This document shows positions 53,621 through 63,318 of a stretch of DNA of 64,000 bases, in pieces (the first letter of the stretch is position 1; every line of letters begins with the position of its first letter). The stretch covers positions 2,790,001 to 2,854,000 of the forward strand of contig NZ_JAHKSI010000001.1 in NCBI RefSeq assembly GCF_019720915.1, given 5' to 3'. A program made the position numbers and the translations under genes. The notes under the pieces are model-generated. The model was not told the origin of the DNA, did not search any database, and saw nothing but the letters and a program-made list of their open reading frames with translations. Origin of the DNA: Alkalihalobacillus sp. TS-13. Its GTDB lineage: Bacteria; Bacillota; Bacilli; Bacillales; Fictibacillaceae.

Positions 53621-54745
53621 TCAATCATTAAAATTGTTATATATCTCGAGCAATCTTTCACTCTCTTTTTCCCAATTATATTTCTCTGCAACAGCTCTTC
53701 GTCCGTTCTCTCCCAATCGCCTGCAGCGCTCAGGGTCTTCCAGTAATTCAAGTATCGCTTTTGAAACTTTCGCTTCATCCAGTGGATCGACGCATATCCC
53801 GCAATCATTGTCTTCGACGATTTCTTTCCAAAGCGGGAAATTCGAAGCGATGACCGGTAACCCTGCTGACATATATTCGAACATCTTGATCGGCAAGGAA
53901 ACGACAAAGCGCGGTTCCGGATGGAGCAAAACTAATCCAACCTGCGATTCAGCCAACGTCTGTTTCACTTCCTCACGTGATAAAAACCCTCTGTAATCGA
54001 CATGTTTCCATCCAGATAACTGCTTCACCTCATCTTCGAGTGCAGGTTGAGCAAAAGTACCGCCAAGGACCAACTCAGCGGGACTGACCTGATTGACCCA
54101 CTCCATGGCATTGATCATCTCGACAATTCCTCTCAATCGATAAATGCCTCCGAGGTAGACGACCTTGCCACTTTCCATACTCGCCATTCCTCGTTCAGAA
54201 TCTTCCTCATCGATAAGTTCACGAAGAATCGGATAGTTATGGACCGTCACTGTGTTTGGGTTATGGGGACGGAATTTATCCATGATATAAGGAGTTGCGG
54301 TAACGACAGCATCAAACTTGCTTGAAGCTTTCTTTTCATATCGTGCAAAAGCTTTCGACATCAGTTTCCGGACTCTTTTCGGAATCCACTGCTTTGATAA
54401 AATCTGTTCTGGCACATCCTCATGCACATCATAAATCACTTTTTTCCCTAGCTTTTTCAACTTCATCCCGATTGGAATCAGCTCAGGATCGTGGAAATGG
54501 TACACATCTGCATTCTCAGCTTCAGCAGCTTCGAAAACAGATCTCGTCGTCTTCAAAATCCGTTCAACTGGATGTCGCGGACTAGATGAAACGCCTACAA
54601 TCTTGACCCCATATTCTGTTCGGTTTTCTTCCTTCGGGACGATGTAGCTTACGTCATGCCCAGCTTTCGCAAGGGATTGACACTCTTTGATGACGATCCG
54701 GGTGTCCAGTCCCGAATGAACGGATGTTATGTGACAAATCTTCAT
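53621..54745 (-). CDS. Glycosyltransferase family 4
   Basis: A 374-residue GT-B protein. MKICHITSVHSGLDTRIVIKECQSLAKAGHDV is the N-terminal acceptor domain. The donor domain has VVYLGGIYRLRGIVEMINAM and the E-x7-E-like block KMFEYMSAGLPVIASNFPLWKEIVEDNDCGICVDPLDEAKVSKAI. It adds one sugar of the repeat unit on the inner membrane face. I start at ATG 54745, 4 bp after the upstream stop; a longer frame overlaps that gene. Confidence 0.85.
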   Translation of the reverse strand: MKICHITSVHSGLDTRIVIKECQSLAKAGHDVSYIVPKEENRTEYGVKIVGVSSSPRHPVERILKTTRSVFEAAEAENADVYHFHDPELIPIGMKLKKLGKKVIYDVHEDVPEQILSKQWIPKRVRKLMSKAFARYEKKASSKFDAVVTATPYIMDKFRPHNPNTVTVHNYPILRELIDEEDSERGMASMESGKVVYLGGIYRLRGIVEMINAMEWVNQVSPAELVLGGTFAQPALEDEVKQLSGWKHVDYRGFLSREEVKQTLAESQVGLVLLHPEPRFVVSLPIKMFEYMSAGLPVIASNFPLWKEIVEDNDCGICVDPLDEAKVSKAILELLEDPERCRRLGENGRRAVAEKYNWEKESERLLEIYNNFND

Positions 54746-54749
54746 TGGA

Positions 54750-55997
54750 TCAACAACTTTCAAATAATTCGACTGGTTCTTCTTTAATATTTTCCTCCAG
54801 GTCATCGACAATACTTCTCCACGAATATTCCCTTTCTACGAATCGCCGTCCGTTCCAGGATAGTTCTCCATAGTCTTTATCACTCATTGCGGCACATTCA
54901 ATCATTTTTTCGGCAAGATCTTCAGGGTTCTCAGGCTCTGAGATGATTCCGCATTTGTTTTGTGTGATCAGTTCTTCACTTTCTCCTACACCTGAAAAAA
55001 TAACCGGAACGCCGGAAGATAACGCCGGGAATATTTTAGATGGTCGAGCACCCTTGAACAAATCGATGTTTTTCAAAGTGACAAGGCTGAAATCTGTGAT
55101 GGCATAGACATTTGGCATCTCACTGACCGGCACTGGATCATGGAACGTGACATTCCGTAAATCCATTTCCTTCGCCATATCAACGATTTTTTGTTTTTCA
55201 GGGCCATCCCCAATGAATAGAAACGCGATATGATTTAATTGTCGATCCTGAATCAATTTTGCGGCCTTCAATACGGAATCCAACGCCTGAGCATAACCCA
55301 TTCTTCCTGCGAAGGTGAAGACCTTTTTCCCAGTCAGATTCAACGACTCAAGCTTTTCAGCATTCTCAATCCCAGGTATGAATTGGTCTGTATTTACACC
55401 ATTAGGCAGCAAGAAGACATCCTCTTCGTTTTTTCCTTGCTTAAGCATGTACTCCTTGATCCCTTCTGTTGCGGTCGCAATTTTCCAGGCCTTTTTATAT
55501 AAAAATTGTTCAAGCTTTTCAGCAAATCGGATACAGGTTTCATTTTTCAAGATGCCAAGCTCAACAGCTGATTCCGGCCAAATATCCGCCACATTGAAGA
55601 TGAACTTTGCCCGCTTCAATTTTGAAGCGATATAGCCGGTGATTCCTAAAAACAAGGGCGGTGACGTGCAGATGATGACGTCTGCAGGCTTTGCCTTAAA
55701 TACAGAATAAAAGGCACTGAATGTAAAAGAAAAATAAGATGCAAGCCTGCGTAAGAAACTCCCTTTCGGAGAAGGATAGATCCACGTCCGATGGACAGGG
55801 ATTCCGTCATAGTTCTCAAACTGATAAAACTTCCCCTTGTATTCTTCAGGAATTTCACCATGCGGGTGATGAGGGAATGCTGTCAGTACCTCTACTTGAT
55901 GTCCGCGTGCGATCAATTCTTTTCCTATCTCATACAGTCTGATCTGTGGTGCTCCAACTTCAGGTGGAAAGTTTTCACTTAATAGGATGATTCGCAT
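54750..55997 (-). CDS. Glycosyltransferase family 4 (WbuB-like)
   Basis: A 415-residue GT-B enzyme with MRIILLSENFPPEVGAPQIRLYEIGKELIARGHQVEVLTAFPHHPHG, FNVADIWPESAVELGIL, LPNGVNTDQF and FKGARPSKIFPALSSGVPVIFSGVGESEELI. This N-terminal pattern is that of the WbuB family, which transfers N-acetyl-amino sugars (for example L-FucNAc). The specific donor cannot be set. Confidence 0.87.
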   Translation of the reverse strand: MRIILLSENFPPEVGAPQIRLYEIGKELIARGHQVEVLTAFPHHPHGEIPEEYKGKFYQFENYDGIPVHRTWIYPSPKGSFLRRLASYFSFTFSAFYSVFKAKPADVIICTSPPLFLGITGYIASKLKRAKFIFNVADIWPESAVELGILKNETCIRFAEKLEQFLYKKAWKIATATEGIKEYMLKQGKNEEDVFLLPNGVNTDQFIPGIENAEKLESLNLTGKKVFTFAGRMGYAQALDSVLKAAKLIQDRQLNHIAFLFIGDGPEKQKIVDMAKEMDLRNVTFHDPVPVSEMPNVYAITDFSLVTLKNIDLFKGARPSKIFPALSSGVPVIFSGVGESEELITQNKCGIISEPENPEDLAEKMIECAAMSDKDYGELSWNGRRFVEREYSWRSIVDDLEENIKEEPVELFESC

Positions 55998-56027
55998 TTC
56001 AATACCCTCACTTGTCGAATGACTTTT

Positions 56028-56115
56028 AAAATGACTGTTTTCGCATAGATTGTTGTTTTTGAGTTTGGAAATATACTTGCTTTCCTAGGACAATCTGCAA
56101 CAAAACTTTTAGAAA
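56028..56115. repeat. Remnant of the GGCTGTTTTC element inside the polysaccharide operon
   Basis: Reads gactgttttcgcatagattgttgtttttgag..., then gacaatctgcaa and ttttagaaaacatc. It matches the reverse complement of the right end of the 175-371 element and a piece of its left end, with the GC-rich interior deleted. It lies between the WbuB-like gene and the 2-epimerase gene. Confidence 0.5.
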
Positions 56116-56128
56116 ACATCAACAAAAT

Positions 56129-57181
56129 TCATGTCAGTTGTTCAACGATCTTCTCTGCTGCATCTGCTGAACCGAAATAAGGTTTATAGGATGGTTCAAC
56201 TTCCTTTATCACTGCTTGCACGATTTCGTCTGTATTGGTTCCGACTAAAATGTTTGCATCATCTTCTAACGTTTCTACCCACTCCGTCTGCTCTCGCATC
56301 GTCACACAAGGAACTTGCACAAAATAGGCTTCCTTTTGCACACCACCGGAGTCAGTCAATATCTTTTTCGCATTCGATTCCATCTTTAGCATATCCAGAT
56401 AACCGACTGGCTCGATGATTTTCAAATTCGGGATCGAAGAAAGATCAAGACCGTACTCCGAAATTTTATTTTTCGTTCGTGGATGAAGCGGCCACACCTT
56501 CATTTCTTCTATTTGCGCAAAGGCATCTAAAATATTGGACAACTTGATCGGATCATCAGTGTTTTCAGCTCGATGCACGGTGATCAAATGATACGAACCA
56601 GGTTTGATCTGTTGGTTTTCCAATATTCGAGACTGCGTTTCCGCAAGCTGTCGATTATATTCGACTGCGTCATACATGACATCACCGACATTGATGATCT
56701 TCGCATCCACATTTTCGTTTTCCAAGTTCTTCACTGCTGTCTTGGTAGGACAAAACAAGTACTCCGAAACATGGTCCGTCATAATCCGATTGATCTCTTC
56801 CGGCATTTTTTTATTAAAGCTGCGTAATCCCGCTTCTACATGAACGACAGGGATGTGCAACTTACAAGCCGCAAGTGCCCCAGCTAATGTGGAATTCGTA
56901 TCCCCATAAACCAAAACATAGTCTGGTGTTTCAGTAAGAAGGATGTCCTCGACTTTTTCCAACATCCGGCCTGTCTGCTTTCCATGCGAGGAACTTCCGA
57001 TTTCCAAATTGTAATCCGGCTTCGGGATATTCAATTCCTCGAAGAAAATATCCGACATGTTTTTATCATAGTGCTGGCCTGTATGCACGATGAGTTCTGT
57101 ATGCCGTTTCCTTAACTCCCTCGACACAGGCGCAGCTTTAATGAATTGTGGTCTTGCACCTAAAATCGTAATGAATTTCAT
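56129..57181 (-). CDS. wecB: UDP-GlcNAc 2-epimerase (WecB/WbpI type)
   Basis: A 350-residue non-hydrolysing epimerase with MKFITILGARPQFIKAAPVSREL, LIVHTGQHYDKNMSDIFFEEL, YVLVYGDTNSTLAGALAA, HVEAGLRSFNKKMPEEINRIMTDH and DSGGVQKEAYFVQVPCVTMREQTEWVE. It interconverts UDP-GlcNAc and UDP-ManNAc, or the corresponding 3-acetamido uronic acids when of WbpI type. The start follows GGGAG, 16 bp after the dehydrogenase stop. Confidence 0.92.
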   Translation of the reverse strand: MKFITILGARPQFIKAAPVSRELRKRHTELIVHTGQHYDKNMSDIFFEELNIPKPDYNLEIGSSSHGKQTGRMLEKVEDILLTETPDYVLVYGDTNSTLAGALAACKLHIPVVHVEAGLRSFNKKMPEEINRIMTDHVSEYLFCPTKTAVKNLENENVDAKIINVGDVMYDAVEYNRQLAETQSRILENQQIKPGSYHLITVHRAENTDDPIKLSNILDAFAQIEEMKVWPLHPRTKNKISEYGLDLSSIPNLKIIEPVGYLDMLKMESNAKKILTDSGGVQKEAYFVQVPCVTMREQTEWVETLEDDANILVGTNTDEIVQAVIKEVEPSYKPYFGSADAAEKIVEQLT

Positions 57182-57197
57182 GTGATTGCTCCCATTA

Positions 57198-58538
57198 TTA
57201 CAACTTGTAGTACTTTTCAGGCTTCGCATATTCCTTTAGTGCGTTACGTGTATCGAAAATGACAGGACTAACTTCGCCAATCATTTTATAATCGAATTGA
57301 CTATGGTCAGTGGTCAAAAGAACAAGATCTGCTTCGTGCAGCACTTCTTCTGATAGTGAAACCGGCTTGATGATTTTTTCCCCGAGCTTGAACGATTTCA
57401 CATGTGGATCCACTACTACATAATCCGCACCCTGTTCATCAAGCTTTTCCAGAATCTCTAGTACTGGTGATTCACGTACATCATCAATATCTTTTTTGTA
57501 GGCGACTCCTAGTACGACGACTCTTGATCCATTCAACGGCTTTTTCTCTTTATTTAAAATCTGCATCGAACGTTCTAGTACGAATTCAGGCATACTGTTG
57601 TTGATTTCTCCAGCGATTTCGATCAATCGTGTGTGATAGTTGTATTCACGAGCTTTCCATGTCAAGTAGAATGGATCGATCGGTATACAATGCCCTCCGA
57701 GTCCCGGTCCTGGATAAAAAGCCATGAACCCATAAGGTTTCGTAGCTGCGGCATTGATGACTTCCCACACATCGATACCCATCTTGTTACAAAGAATCGC
57801 CATCTCATTGGCCAGTGCGATATTCAGGTGTCTGAAGGTGTTCTCAAGGATCTTTTCCATTTCGGCTATAGAAGGACTGGAGACCTCATGGACATCTCCT
57901 TCAAGCACATTTCGATAAAGGGCAGCAGCAATCTTTGTACAAGATGGTGTGATCCCACCAACCACTTTCGGCGTGTTCTTCGTGTTATACACTTTGTTTC
58001 CAGGATCGACACGTTCAGGGGAATAAGCGATGAAAATATGCTCCCCGCAAACTAAGCCTGTACTTTCTAAAATCGGCTTCAACACTTCTTCTGTCGTGCC
58101 CGGATAAGTCGTACTTTCGAGAACAATGAGCATTTCCGGATGCAAATGCTTCGCGATCTCCTTACCTGAGCTTTCTACATAAGAAGTATCTGGCTGCTGG
58201 TAAGTGTCAAGAGGTGTCGGAACACAAATCGCTACTGCATCCACTTCCTTGATCAGCGAATAATCCGTTGTCGCTTTGATTTTCCCGTTTTGTGTATACT
58301 TGACGAGCTCTTCATCTACGACATCTCCGATATAGTTCACACCAAGGTTCACCATGTCTGTCCTTTTCTTTTGTATATCGAAACCGATGACATCATATCC
58401 AGCCTTCGCTTTTTCCACTGCAAGCGGCAGCCCTACATACCCAAGTCCAACGACTCCGATTGTAGCTTTTTTACTGAGGATTTTATCTAACAGAGAACTT
58501 GCGCTTTGATTTAAAATTGCCTTTTCTGAAATAGCCAT
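57198..58538 (-). CDS. UDP-N-acetylhexosamine 6-dehydrogenase (WecC/WbpA type)
   Basis: A 446-residue NAD-dependent enzyme. It has the Rossmann motif IGVVGLGYVGLPLAVEKAKAG, VPTPLDTYQQPDTSYV, STTYPGTTEEVL, SPERVDPGN, the catalytic Cys in GPGLGGHCIPIDPFYLTWKA, and the C-terminal domain GVAYKKDIDDVRESPVLEI. It oxidises C6 of UDP-GlcNAc or UDP-ManNAc to the uronic acid. It is preceded by GAGGG and immediately followed by the epimerase gene. Confidence 0.92.
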   Translation of the reverse strand: MAISEKAILNQSASSLLDKILSKKATIGVVGLGYVGLPLAVEKAKAGYDVIGFDIQKKRTDMVNLGVNYIGDVVDEELVKYTQNGKIKATTDYSLIKEVDAVAICVPTPLDTYQQPDTSYVESSGKEIAKHLHPEMLIVLESTTYPGTTEEVLKPILESTGLVCGEHIFIAYSPERVDPGNKVYNTKNTPKVVGGITPSCTKIAAALYRNVLEGDVHEVSSPSIAEMEKILENTFRHLNIALANEMAILCNKMGIDVWEVINAAATKPYGFMAFYPGPGLGGHCIPIDPFYLTWKAREYNYHTRLIEIAGEINNSMPEFVLERSMQILNKEKKPLNGSRVVVLGVAYKKDIDDVRESPVLEILEKLDEQGADYVVVDPHVKSFKLGEKIIKPVSLSEEVLHEADLVLLTTDHSQFDYKMIGEVSPVIFDTRNALKEYAKPEKYYKL

Positions 58539-58557
58539 TGGGACAATCCCTCATTTC

Positions 58558-59607
58558 TTATAGTTTGATTGGTCTATTGGTGTCAGCAGACTCTTCAAGT
58601 AATTTAACTGGACGATTACTGTCTGCAGATTCATAAAGAGCAATGACTAATGCTAACGCGTTCTTTCCGTCTTTTCCTGTAACGATCGGTTCCCGGTCAT
58701 TCTTGATGGCTTCTACCATATCTTCAATGATCCATTGATGCCCTGGTTTCCCAAACGGGTCTGATTTGACGCGATCGATAAGTTCATTTGAAACCTGGTC
58801 ATCTATTCCCTCAATATTGATGTGCTCGATCAGATTTGCTGTCGTTCCTCCAATTTTCAGGGTTCCAGATTCACCGAAGATACTCAGTGTCTCTTCAAGG
58901 TTTCTCGGATAAATGGTTGTCGCTGCTTCAATGACACCTAATGCGCCATTCTTGAAGCGGACGACACCTAAGGAAACATCCTCCGACTCAATGTTACGGA
59001 GCCGTGTCGCACCCATACTGAACACTTCATCGACTTCACCCATCAGCCATATGAGCAGGTCCAGATTGTGTATCGCCTGGTTCATCAGGACGCCGCCATC
59101 CAATGCTCTTGTCCCACGCCATGGCGCCTGGTCGTAATAGGCCTGGTTTCGGTTCCAGCGGACTGTTGCATTGGCATGGCTCAATTTCCCGAATTTATTT
59201 TCATCCATCAACTTTCTTGTTTCCATGATCACCGGCCGAAAGCGGTTTGGATGCACAACGGATAGCTTTACTCCGTACTCCTTACTGGCAGCAATAATTC
59301 TGTTGGCATCCTCCAGTGTCAGCGCAATTGGTTTTTCAACAACAATGTGCTTACCAGCTTGAGCGGCTTTGACCGCAATATCGGCATGAAACCCGCTTGG
59401 CGTACAAATATTGATTACGTCAACATCTTCTTGTTCTAAGAGCTCATCCAAACTTAAAAATCCTTTTACGCTGTACTCTTCGAAGAAAGGAGCCATCTTT
59501 TCTTGGATAGTGTCACAAACCGCATACAATGACGCTTCCTCACTGTTTTTAATAGCTTCCGCGTGCTTCTTGGCAATATGCCCGCATCCTACAATAGCGA
59601 AATTCAT
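58558..59607 (-). CDS. Gfo/Idh/MocA family oxidoreductase with a duplicated C-terminal tail
   Basis: A 349-residue dehydrogenase. The Rossmann domain has MNFAIVGCGHIAKKHAEAI, and the family EKP motif is GKHIVVEKPIALT. The C-terminal catalytic domain has WRGTRALDGGVLMNQAIHNLDLLIWLMG (His and Lys region). In the polysaccharide cluster it could oxidise C3 of a UDP-hexuronic acid (WbpB-like step). The last 23 residues are an odd imperfect repeat, ESADSNRPVKLL followed by ESADTNRPIKL. The stop of the following epimerase gene on the same strand overlaps this start as ATGA. Confidence 0.87.
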   Translation of the reverse strand: MNFAIVGCGHIAKKHAEAIKNSEEASLYAVCDTIQEKMAPFFEEYSVKGFLSLDELLEQEDVDVINICTPSGFHADIAVKAAQAGKHIVVEKPIALTLEDANRIIAASKEYGVKLSVVHPNRFRPVIMETRKLMDENKFGKLSHANATVRWNRNQAYYDQAPWRGTRALDGGVLMNQAIHNLDLLIWLMGEVDEVFSMGATRLRNIESEDVSLGVVRFKNGALGVIEAATTIYPRNLEETLSIFGESGTLKIGGTTANLIEHINIEGIDDQVSNELIDRVKSDPFGKPGHQWIIEDMVEAIKNDREPIVTGKDGKNALALVIALYESADSNRPVKLLEESADTNRPIKL

Positions 59608-60524
59608 GATTCGTTAACTCCTTTATGATCAAGTTCGTTTATCATGCTGTTGATTCCAGCTTCAACGGAATAGACTGGTACCCATCCAGAAGCTTTTATG
59701 AATTTAGAGTTATCGAGACAGCTCCGGTAAATGTCGCCTTTGCGAGCTGCGATATGCTCAGGTGTGACATTTCTCCCCATCGCTTCAATCATGTGTCTGC
59801 ATAATTCGTTAATCGTGATCTCAGTGTTCGTGCTCAGGTTATACGTCCCGCTTGGCGTGTCTAGTGCATAGTAATGGGCCCGCGCAATATCTTCTACATA
59901 GATGAAGTCTCTTGTTTGATTGCCGTCCCCTTCGATTTTCGGGGTTTTCCCTTCAGCAAGAAGGTCGTAGAAAATCTTGATTACGCCACCTTCACCTTTT
60001 GCGGTCTGCTTTGCTCCGAACACGTTGGCATAGCGCAGAATGACAAATTCGATACCGTACATGCCGCATAAAATCTCGACATACTTTTCAGCCGTCATTT
60101 TTGAGATTCCATAAGGCGACATCGGTTCTAAAATACTATCTTCCTGGATCGGTAGCTGCTCATTATCACCGTATACTGCTGCCGATGATGCGAAGATTAC
60201 CTTCTTAACATTCGCTTTTTTCGCGAATTCTACTACTTTAATGGTTCCAGCAATATTCTGTTCCATATCAAACATCGGGTCTTGAACAGAGACAGGGACC
60301 TGAATCTGAGCTGCAAGATGGATAATGACATCTATGCCGTCTACCCCTTTCAGATCACAAAGGTTTTGAATGTCACCTTTATAGAAGGTGTCATTCTGTT
60401 CAATATTGTCTGGATTGCCTGTAGACAAATTGTCCACGATTAATACCTGATGCCCTTTTTCCTTCAAAAGATCTTTCGTGTATGTTCCTATGAAGCCTGC
60501 CCCGCCTGTTATTAAGACCTTCAT
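59604..60524 (-). CDS. NAD-dependent sugar-nucleotide epimerase/dehydratase
   Basis: A 306-residue short-chain dehydrogenase. It has ITGGAGFIGTYTKDLLKEKGH (NAD loop), VDNLSTGNPDNIEQ, IHLAAQIQVPVSVQDP and the catalytic YGISKMTAEKY. It is closest in pattern to UDP-glucose/GlcNAc 4-epimerases. It would supply UDP-Gal/GalNAc-type precursors, but a reductase role is not excluded. Confidence 0.88.
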   Translation of the reverse strand: MKVLITGGAGFIGTYTKDLLKEKGHQVLIVDNLSTGNPDNIEQNDTFYKGDIQNLCDLKGVDGIDVIIHLAAQIQVPVSVQDPMFDMEQNIAGTIKVVEFAKKANVKKVIFASSAAVYGDNEQLPIQEDSILEPMSPYGISKMTAEKYVEILCGMYGIEFVILRYANVFGAKQTAKGEGGVIKIFYDLLAEGKTPKIEGDGNQTRDFIYVEDIARAHYYALDTPSGTYNLSTNTEITINELCRHMIEAMGRNVTPEHIAARKGDIYRSCLDNSKFIKASGWVPVYSVEAGINSMINELDHKGVNES

Positions 60525-60539
60525 TCAGAAAACCTCCGA

Positions 60540-61874
60540 TTATCTGTCAGCCATTTTCATTTTCAATTGCTTGACTAAATTCGAATAGAGATAGAAATCC
60601 TCTCTTTGTATCAAAAGGAAACTGCGATAATTCGAACTTGTCACTTTCTTATATAAATAGATTTTGATAATAAGGCTTAAAATATAAGTTGCCGTAGTCG
60701 CTACGGCTGCCCCTACCACACCGTAAATAGGTATCAAATAGATGTTCAAACCGACGTTGAATAAAACGTTGAAGAGTGAAACATACATGTTCACCTCAGG
60801 TTTTCCACGTCCGGCGATATCATTTGATAAGAGCCTGTCAATCGATAATGCCGCTACTCCAGGGATGAGCCATTTCAATAGGCCTGAACTTTTTTCATAT
60901 TGTGCCCCGAATAATAAATCGATCACCCAATCGGCAAAGAAAAAAACACCAATAGTCAACAACAGCACAAAGACTAAAAAGTTTCTCGTCAGTATCGATG
61001 TAACGCGATTGCGGTCTTCTTCGTCATCAACTGATGCGATCCTGGGAAGCAGGACCGTCGATAGTGATTGCGATAAAATCGAGATCCGCTCTCCGATGTT
61101 GACGGCTGTCACATAAACTCCTACTGCTGCAGGGTTCAGAAAGTAACCTAACAAAAGAAGATCAATTCGATAGTTTAAAAAAGACATCACGTTACTTATA
61201 TGTGCTTTCAATCCAAACAAGACTGACTTTTTGAAGTATGCAAGATTGAAAACCCCTTTTTCATACCTGAAGCCGAATTTGGCATAGAGTATATAAACAA
61301 TTGAAACTGTCGTGATCAAATGCCCTAGAATAAAGGCGACGACAGCTCCAGTGAGTCCATAATCCAACACAATGATGAATAGGCTAACAAAAAACAAAGT
61401 ACCTAATTGCGTAATGATCAATATCGTGTTGAACACACCGAATTGCTGTAATCCCTGGAATACGGTCTGAAAATAGATATTCAAAAACATGAATGGCAAT
61501 GCGATCAAGCTTAATAACAAAAATGTTGTTGATGCTTCTTCAAAAAATTGATCTGAAAAAAAGAGCGCAATCACCATTCCGATCAGAATCGAAACAAAAC
61601 TTAAGAAAATACCAATATATAAATTGTTCTTTACTGCTGAATCAACATCGATCTCGTCACGGCTCACATAATAGATCGTCGATGTATTAACCCCAAGATT
61701 TAAAAACGTCATTAACAACTGGGGCAATAAGATAACGAGTGTATACTGACCTTGTCCGGATGGGCCAAGAAATCTTGCGAGTACGATCAATAGCAACATC
61801 CCAAGAAGGATACTGGTGAATTGTCGTGTAATCGTGATGAAACTGTTTTTCGCAAAGCTATTCCTAGCCTTCAT
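60540..61874 (-). CDS. Wzx-type polysaccharide flippase
   Basis: A 444-residue MATE/MOP superfamily protein with about twelve helices (SFITITRQFTSILLGMLLLIVLARFLGPSGQGQYTLVILLPQLL; LNYRIDLLLLGYFLNPAAVGVYVTAVNIGERI; STVLLPRIAS). It flips lipid-linked repeat units to the outer face. Its start overlaps the upstream glycosyltransferase stop by 11 bp, with AGGAGG inside that gene. Confidence 0.9.
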   Translation of the reverse strand: MKARNSFAKNSFITITRQFTSILLGMLLLIVLARFLGPSGQGQYTLVILLPQLLMTFLNLGVNTSTIYYVSRDEIDVDSAVKNNLYIGIFLSFVSILIGMVIALFFSDQFFEEASTTFLLLSLIALPFMFLNIYFQTVFQGLQQFGVFNTILIITQLGTLFFVSLFIIVLDYGLTGAVVAFILGHLITTVSIVYILYAKFGFRYEKGVFNLAYFKKSVLFGLKAHISNVMSFLNYRIDLLLLGYFLNPAAVGVYVTAVNIGERISILSQSLSTVLLPRIASVDDEEDRNRVTSILTRNFLVFVLLLTIGVFFFADWVIDLLFGAQYEKSSGLLKWLIPGVAALSIDRLLSNDIAGRGKPEVNMYVSLFNVLFNVGLNIYLIPIYGVVGAAVATTATYILSLIIKIYLYKKVTSSNYRSFLLIQREDFYLYSNLVKQLKMKMADR

Positions 61875-63135
61875 GTTGATGGTTTCCTCCTAATAGGCTT
61901 AGCTGCTTGGAAAATTCAGCATAATTTCTCTCAGCATTATAATTCTCATCCCACATTTCATAGGCATATTTACTCACTGAATCATATTCAAGGTCCGACA
62001 TAGCAGTAAACGCCTCGATTGCCTCCGCAATTTGCTCTGGTGAGGCATCCTTCTTCAATAGCTTTCCGTTCTGATCATTGACCAGTTCGGACGTACCTCC
62101 AACATCTGTTGCAACTACAGGGATCCCGCAACTGAACGCTTCCATGATTGAAACCGGGACTCCCTCGCTCGCACTCACGTTCATGAATAGATCAACCGGG
62201 GTCTGTTGATAGTACGCTCGAATTTGAGCATTATTCATAAACCCAAGAAACTCCCACTCCACATTAGATGGAAGTTTTTCTGCTGCAAGTTCATTAATCT
62301 GATCCCATAAAGGACCATTTCCTATATGTGTCCACTTCAATTTCAGCTTTGTTCGATTCAGCGCTTCAATGAGCAGATCCAGTCGTTTCACATCGACCAT
62401 ATAAGAGCACGTCACGATGTGCAGTTGCTCATCCTTATTTCGGGGATTGGTTTGCTCTCCCCCGACGGTTCCCAGTTTACTAATCGAAAGTTTAGTAGGA
62501 ATTAAGTGAGGATATTGATTTTGTAAATAATTTTTCCCATCAGAGGAAATCGTGTAAAGCTTGTAAAGGTTCGTAATAGTCTTTCCTTGTAATGGAAGGT
62601 ACGGAGGTTTATGTCTATAAGCGTATAGATCTCCTCCATGTGCTCTGGAAACACCCTTAATAGTTTCCCCAGATTTTTCTTTAAGCATTCCCAATGCTAT
62701 AGCTGTAGGACTTAACCAATACGAGTAAAAAACACACTCTGACAGGTTTGTGTTGTTTTTCACATAATGACGTTCAAGTTGCTTTCGGATATTGACGGCC
62801 AGGCTCAACCAATTGACCAGCTTCAATACACCTTTCAGCCCATGGCGTCGAGCTGACACAAATTCTTCATTGAACCATTTCATAGCTTGAGGATCAGACA
62901 ATACAGTTATCCTTCGTAAATATGTAAGAGCTTTTACTGAGGTCACGTTTCGTCTCAATGGTTTTACAAGAACGTTCTCAGGCACTTCTCTTTGTTCGTT
63001 TTCAGGTTTATAAGCAACTGGGGCTATAATGATTTTATTGAAATCCTTCTGCAGGTATTGAAGTTCCGTTTCAAAAAACTGCTCTCCGGGCAAGTATGGA
63101 AAGTTTTGTGTCAATACGATCAATGTTGAATTCAT
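61864..63135 (-). CDS. Glycosyltransferase family 4
   Basis: A 423-residue GT-B enzyme. It has MNSTLIVLTQNFPYLPGEQFFETELQYLQKDF, RAHGGDLY, HIVTCSYMVDVKRLDLLIEALN, LDLFMNVSASEGVPVSIMEAFSCGIPVVATDVGGTSELVND (the E-x7-E donor site). It is the promoter-proximal gene of the cluster. The ATG at 63135 follows AGAGGG; the longer upstream frame is lysine-rich and lacks a site. The donor sugar is unknown. Confidence 0.87.
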   Translation of the reverse strand: MNSTLIVLTQNFPYLPGEQFFETELQYLQKDFNKIIIAPVAYKPENEQREVPENVLVKPLRRNVTSVKALTYLRRITVLSDPQAMKWFNEEFVSARRHGLKGVLKLVNWLSLAVNIRKQLERHYVKNNTNLSECVFYSYWLSPTAIALGMLKEKSGETIKGVSRAHGGDLYAYRHKPPYLPLQGKTITNLYKLYTISSDGKNYLQNQYPHLIPTKLSISKLGTVGGEQTNPRNKDEQLHIVTCSYMVDVKRLDLLIEALNRTKLKLKWTHIGNGPLWDQINELAAEKLPSNVEWEFLGFMNNAQIRAYYQQTPVDLFMNVSASEGVPVSIMEAFSCGIPVVATDVGGTSELVNDQNGKLLKKDASPEQIAEAIEAFTAMSDLEYDSVSKYAYEMWDENYNAERNYAEFSKQLSLLGGNHQHEG

Positions 63136-63318
63136 GTAAAATCCCTCTCTCTTCATTAGTTTAATTCTTAGCTCAATGTTCGGGTTTTTATACCAAAAAG
63201 GAAGCACTCTGTTACTCTTTTTGATTGATTTCCAAGAAGCGTCTTCGCTGTGGAGTTTATTTAGCTTGTATTACCTAGAGGCTTCACAAAATAATTTAAA
63301 AATGCCTGTACGAAAAAT

